Below are positions 6,676 to 7,688 of a stretch of DNA of 7,688 bases, piece by piece. Source of the stretch: Planctomycetota bacterium (lineage in GTDB: Bacteria; Planctomycetota; UBA1135; UBA2386); NCBI GenBank assembly GCA_947455805.1, contig CANGSN010000130.1, forward strand, positions 1-7,688, read 5' to 3'. A program made the translations under genes and the position numbers. How positions within the stretch are numbered: the first letter of the stretch is position 1; every line of letters begins with the position of its first letter. The notes under the pieces were generated by a model. The model was not told the DNA's origin, did not search any database, and saw only the letters and a list, made by a program, of their open reading frames with translations.

Positions 6676-7399
6676 CGTTCTCCTTCTTCTTGCGTTCGCC
6701 TTCGTTGCGGCCACCCTTGGCACCGACGCGCTTGATCGTGCAGCCTTCTTCCTTCGTCGTGAACGGCTCGACCCTCTCGTTCTTGGCCAGCTTGCCGAGC
6801 ACAGAGCGCAGGTAGTTGTTCCGCTTCTCGGCGTTGCGGTTCTTCTGGTCGTCGTCGACGAGGCCCTTGTAGACGAGCTTGCCGTCCTGGCCGAACACGT
6901 AGACGTGCGGCGTGGTCTTCGCCTCGAAGAAGTCGGCGATCTTGTTGCCGTGGTCGGCGAGCACGCGGAACGGCAGGCCCTTCTCCTTCAGGTGCTGGCG
7001 CACGTTGTCGTAGGGCTTCTTGTCGCCGTCGGCCTTCGGCGGCTCCTCACCGATCTCGGTGACGTTGCTGTCGATGTGCAGGAAGATCACGCCCTGCGAC
7101 TCGAACTCCTTCTGGATCTCGGCGAGGCGGCCGTCCCACGCGGCCTGGATCGGGCACTGGATCGAGAAGAAGTTGACGACCGTGATCTTGCCCATGAACT
7201 CGTGGGCGGTGACGGGCTTGCCGTCGATGTCGGTCAGCGTCGTCTTGCCGTCGACGCGCGCGCCGAGCTGCAGCGTCTTCGGCGCGTCCTGCTTCTTCTC
7301 CTGCTGCTGCTCCGCCTTCTCGGCGGGCTTCGGGGGCTCCTGCGCGAACAGTGGCAGGCACAGGCAGGAGGACAGGACCAGGGTGGAGAGTGCGTTCAT
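6665..7399 (-). CDS. Secreted peroxiredoxin-like (redoxin-domain) protein
   Basis: A 244-residue thioredoxin-fold protein resembling the PRX_like1 branch of redoxins rather than TlpA. The signal peptide runs to about Ala19 (CLPLFA before QEPP). LSSC at Cys12 loosely fits a lipobox, but the N-terminus lacks a basic residue. A Lys/Gln/Glu-rich linker (about 21-42) follows, then the redoxin domain (about 43-210) with the active-site segment NFFSIQCPIQ. Here Cys82 is followed by Pro-Ile-Gln, so the second cysteine of a CXXC pair is missing. Cis-Pro164 lies in TTPHVYVFG. A C-terminal EEGCTIKR motif holds Cys220, a feature I recall from this family, which might act as a resolving cysteine. The protein ends in a highly charged tail whose codons contain the next gene's ribosome-binding site. 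The ATG at 7399 is chosen for the signal peptide; an upstream in-frame start would add about 31 non-signal residues. Peroxide reduction is inference; the true substrate is unknown. Confidence 0.85.
   Translation of the reverse strand: MNALSTLVLSSCLCLPLFAQEPPKPAEKAEQQQEKKQDAPKTLQLGARVDGKTTLTDIDGKPVTAHEFMGKITVVNFFSIQCPIQAAWDGRLAEIQKEFESQGVIFLHIDSNVTEIGEEPPKADGDKKPYDNVRQHLKEKGLPFRVLADHGNKIADFFEAKTTPHVYVFGQDGKLVYKGLVDDDQKNRNAEKRNNYLRSVLGKLAKNERVEPFTTKEEGCTIKRVGAKGGRNEGERKKKENGGS
6680..6685 (-). promoter_or_regulatory. Shine-Dalgarno AAGGAG for the thioredoxin lipoprotein
   Basis: On the minus strand AAGGAG lies four bases before the GTG at 6675. It is embedded in the Lys/Glu-rich C-terminal tail codons of the upstream peroxiredoxin-like gene. 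It fixes the start of the lipoprotein gene and points to translational coupling. It is the only strong ribosome-binding site I see in the window. Confidence 0.75.
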
Positions 7400-7535
7400 C
7401 GGATGGGTTCTCGGGATCGGAGGATGGATGGTGCGCGAATGCGTCGCCTGCAGCAAACGTGCCGCGCTGCGCGGGACGGCCTTGGCACACATCGCGGCCC
7501 TACGCAGCGCGCGGCGTCGACGGCTCGGCGGTTGT
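7400..7535. other. Intergenic spacer upstream of the peroxiredoxin-like gene
   Basis: A 136-base gap between two same-strand genes. I see no coding sequence, no convincing promoter and no strong Shine-Dalgarno before the ATG at 7399, only a weak GAGA about nine bases upstream. It holds one short GC hairpin, listed separately. Confidence 0.6.
7462..7474 (-). terminator. Weak hairpin after the right-edge gene
   Basis: CCGCG and CGCGG pair over 5 bp with a three-base loop. On the minus strand this is followed after a few bases by only TTT. It lies 61 bases past the stop of the right-edge gene and 62 bases before the peroxiredoxin-like start. It could be a weak terminator separating the two, but the stem is short enough to be chance. 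Confidence 0.2.
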
Positions 7536-7688
7536 TCAGGCAGCCTGCTTCGGAGCGGCGCTCGGCGTCACAACCGTCTTCAGGATCTCGTTGTGCCGCA
7601 GCAGGCGAAGTTGCTGCGGGGCGCCGATCGCGGTGCGCGGCAGGCCGGCGAACAGGTCGCCGACGCCGCGGATCGGGCGCTGCTCCAG
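7536..7688 (-). CDS. C-terminal end of an unidentified protein (5'-truncated)
   Basis: An open minus-strand frame enters from the right edge and runs 50 codons to a TGA at 7536-7538. The visible residues include GVGDLFAGLPRTAIGAP, QQLRLLRHNEILKT and a loose Ala/Pro/Lys tail ending KQAA. The codon use (GC-ending third positions, no rare codons) and the ordered-then-disordered pattern fit a real C-terminus. The QLRLLRHNEIL segment faintly recalls the C-terminal end of NDUFA9-like NAD(P)-binding proteins, but this is too short to name. It has the same orientation as the two thioredoxin-fold genes 136 bases downstream, so read-through is possible. Confidence 0.6.
   Translation of the reverse strand: MEQRPIRGVGDLFAGLPRTAIGAPQQLRLLRHNEILKTVVTPSAAPKQAA

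Noticed and set aside
6676..6723. Upstream start for the thioredoxin lipoprotein
   Set aside because: It adds an Arg-rich 16-residue extension in front of the lipoprotein signal, deep in the preceding gene, while the GTG at 6675 has a good AAGGAG.
6178..6735. Plus-strand open frame opposite the lipoprotein gene
   Set aside because: It is antisense to the CGPC protein, lacks motifs, and is compositionally a shadow frame.
7400..7492. Upstream start at 7492 for the peroxiredoxin-like gene
   Set aside because: The extra 31 residues are not signal-like and would push the hydrophobic segment away from the N-terminus; the ATG at 7399 begins a normal signal peptide.
1..7688. Mobile elements, CRISPR, tRNA/rRNA or riboswitch signatures
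   Set aside because: I found no terminal inverted repeats, transposase motifs, spaced direct repeats, cloverleaf or T-loop sequences; the gene order looks like ordinary chromosome.

Overview
This is a strongly GC-rich bacterial window in which most codons end in G or C. It looks like chromosomal DNA from a Gram-negative-type bacterium with an outer cell compartment. Planctomycetota is my best guess, from the large secreted HEAT-type protein, the peroxiredoxin-like protein with a single CPxx site and a C-terminal GCTIK motif, and the DsbD with a CTNC thioredoxin domain. Acidobacteriota or another GC-rich group remains possible. I see no mobile element, CRISPR array, tRNA or rRNA.

Layout, left to right. 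(1) At 2-619 (+) is the 3' part of an OmpR/PhoB-type response regulator whose N-terminus lies off the left edge. (2) At 687-3506 (+) is a 939-residue secreted protein with a TPR-like N-terminal segment and HEAT-like helical repeats towards the C-terminus; its function is unknown. (3) At 3507-3729 is a gene-free spacer with two tandem GC hairpins and a -10-like TATCAT box very close to the next start codon. (4) At 3730-6093 (+) is a 787-residue DsbD-type thiol:disulfide transporter whose N-terminal periplasmic domain is duplicated. (5) Converging on it from the minus strand, with a 24-base gap, is a two-gene unit: a secreted peroxiredoxin-like protein (6665-7399) and, overlapping its end by 11 bases, a TlpA/ResA-like thioredoxin lipoprotein (6118-6675). 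(6) At 7536-7688 (-) is the last 50 codons of another minus-strand gene that runs off the right edge.

The coherent theme is thiol redox chemistry outside the cytoplasm. From family knowledge, DsbD carries electrons from cytosolic thioredoxin across the membrane, and its outer thioredoxin domain passes them to periplasmic thioredoxin-fold partners. The two minus-strand genes encode plausible partners: a CGPC lipoprotein reductase and a peroxiredoxin-like protein with one active-site cysteine. That the three act as one chain is inference from proximity and chemistry; they are convergent and not in one operon.

A second theme is translation initiation. The three full genes that appear to begin transcription units (687, 3730, 7399) lack a convincing Shine-Dalgarno sequence, while the internal overlapping gene (6675) has a clear AAGGAG. 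The most unusual features are the duplicated DsbD sensor domain, the near-leaderless arrangement at 3713-3730, and the pairing of a CGPC lipoprotein with a single-cysteine peroxiredoxin-like protein.
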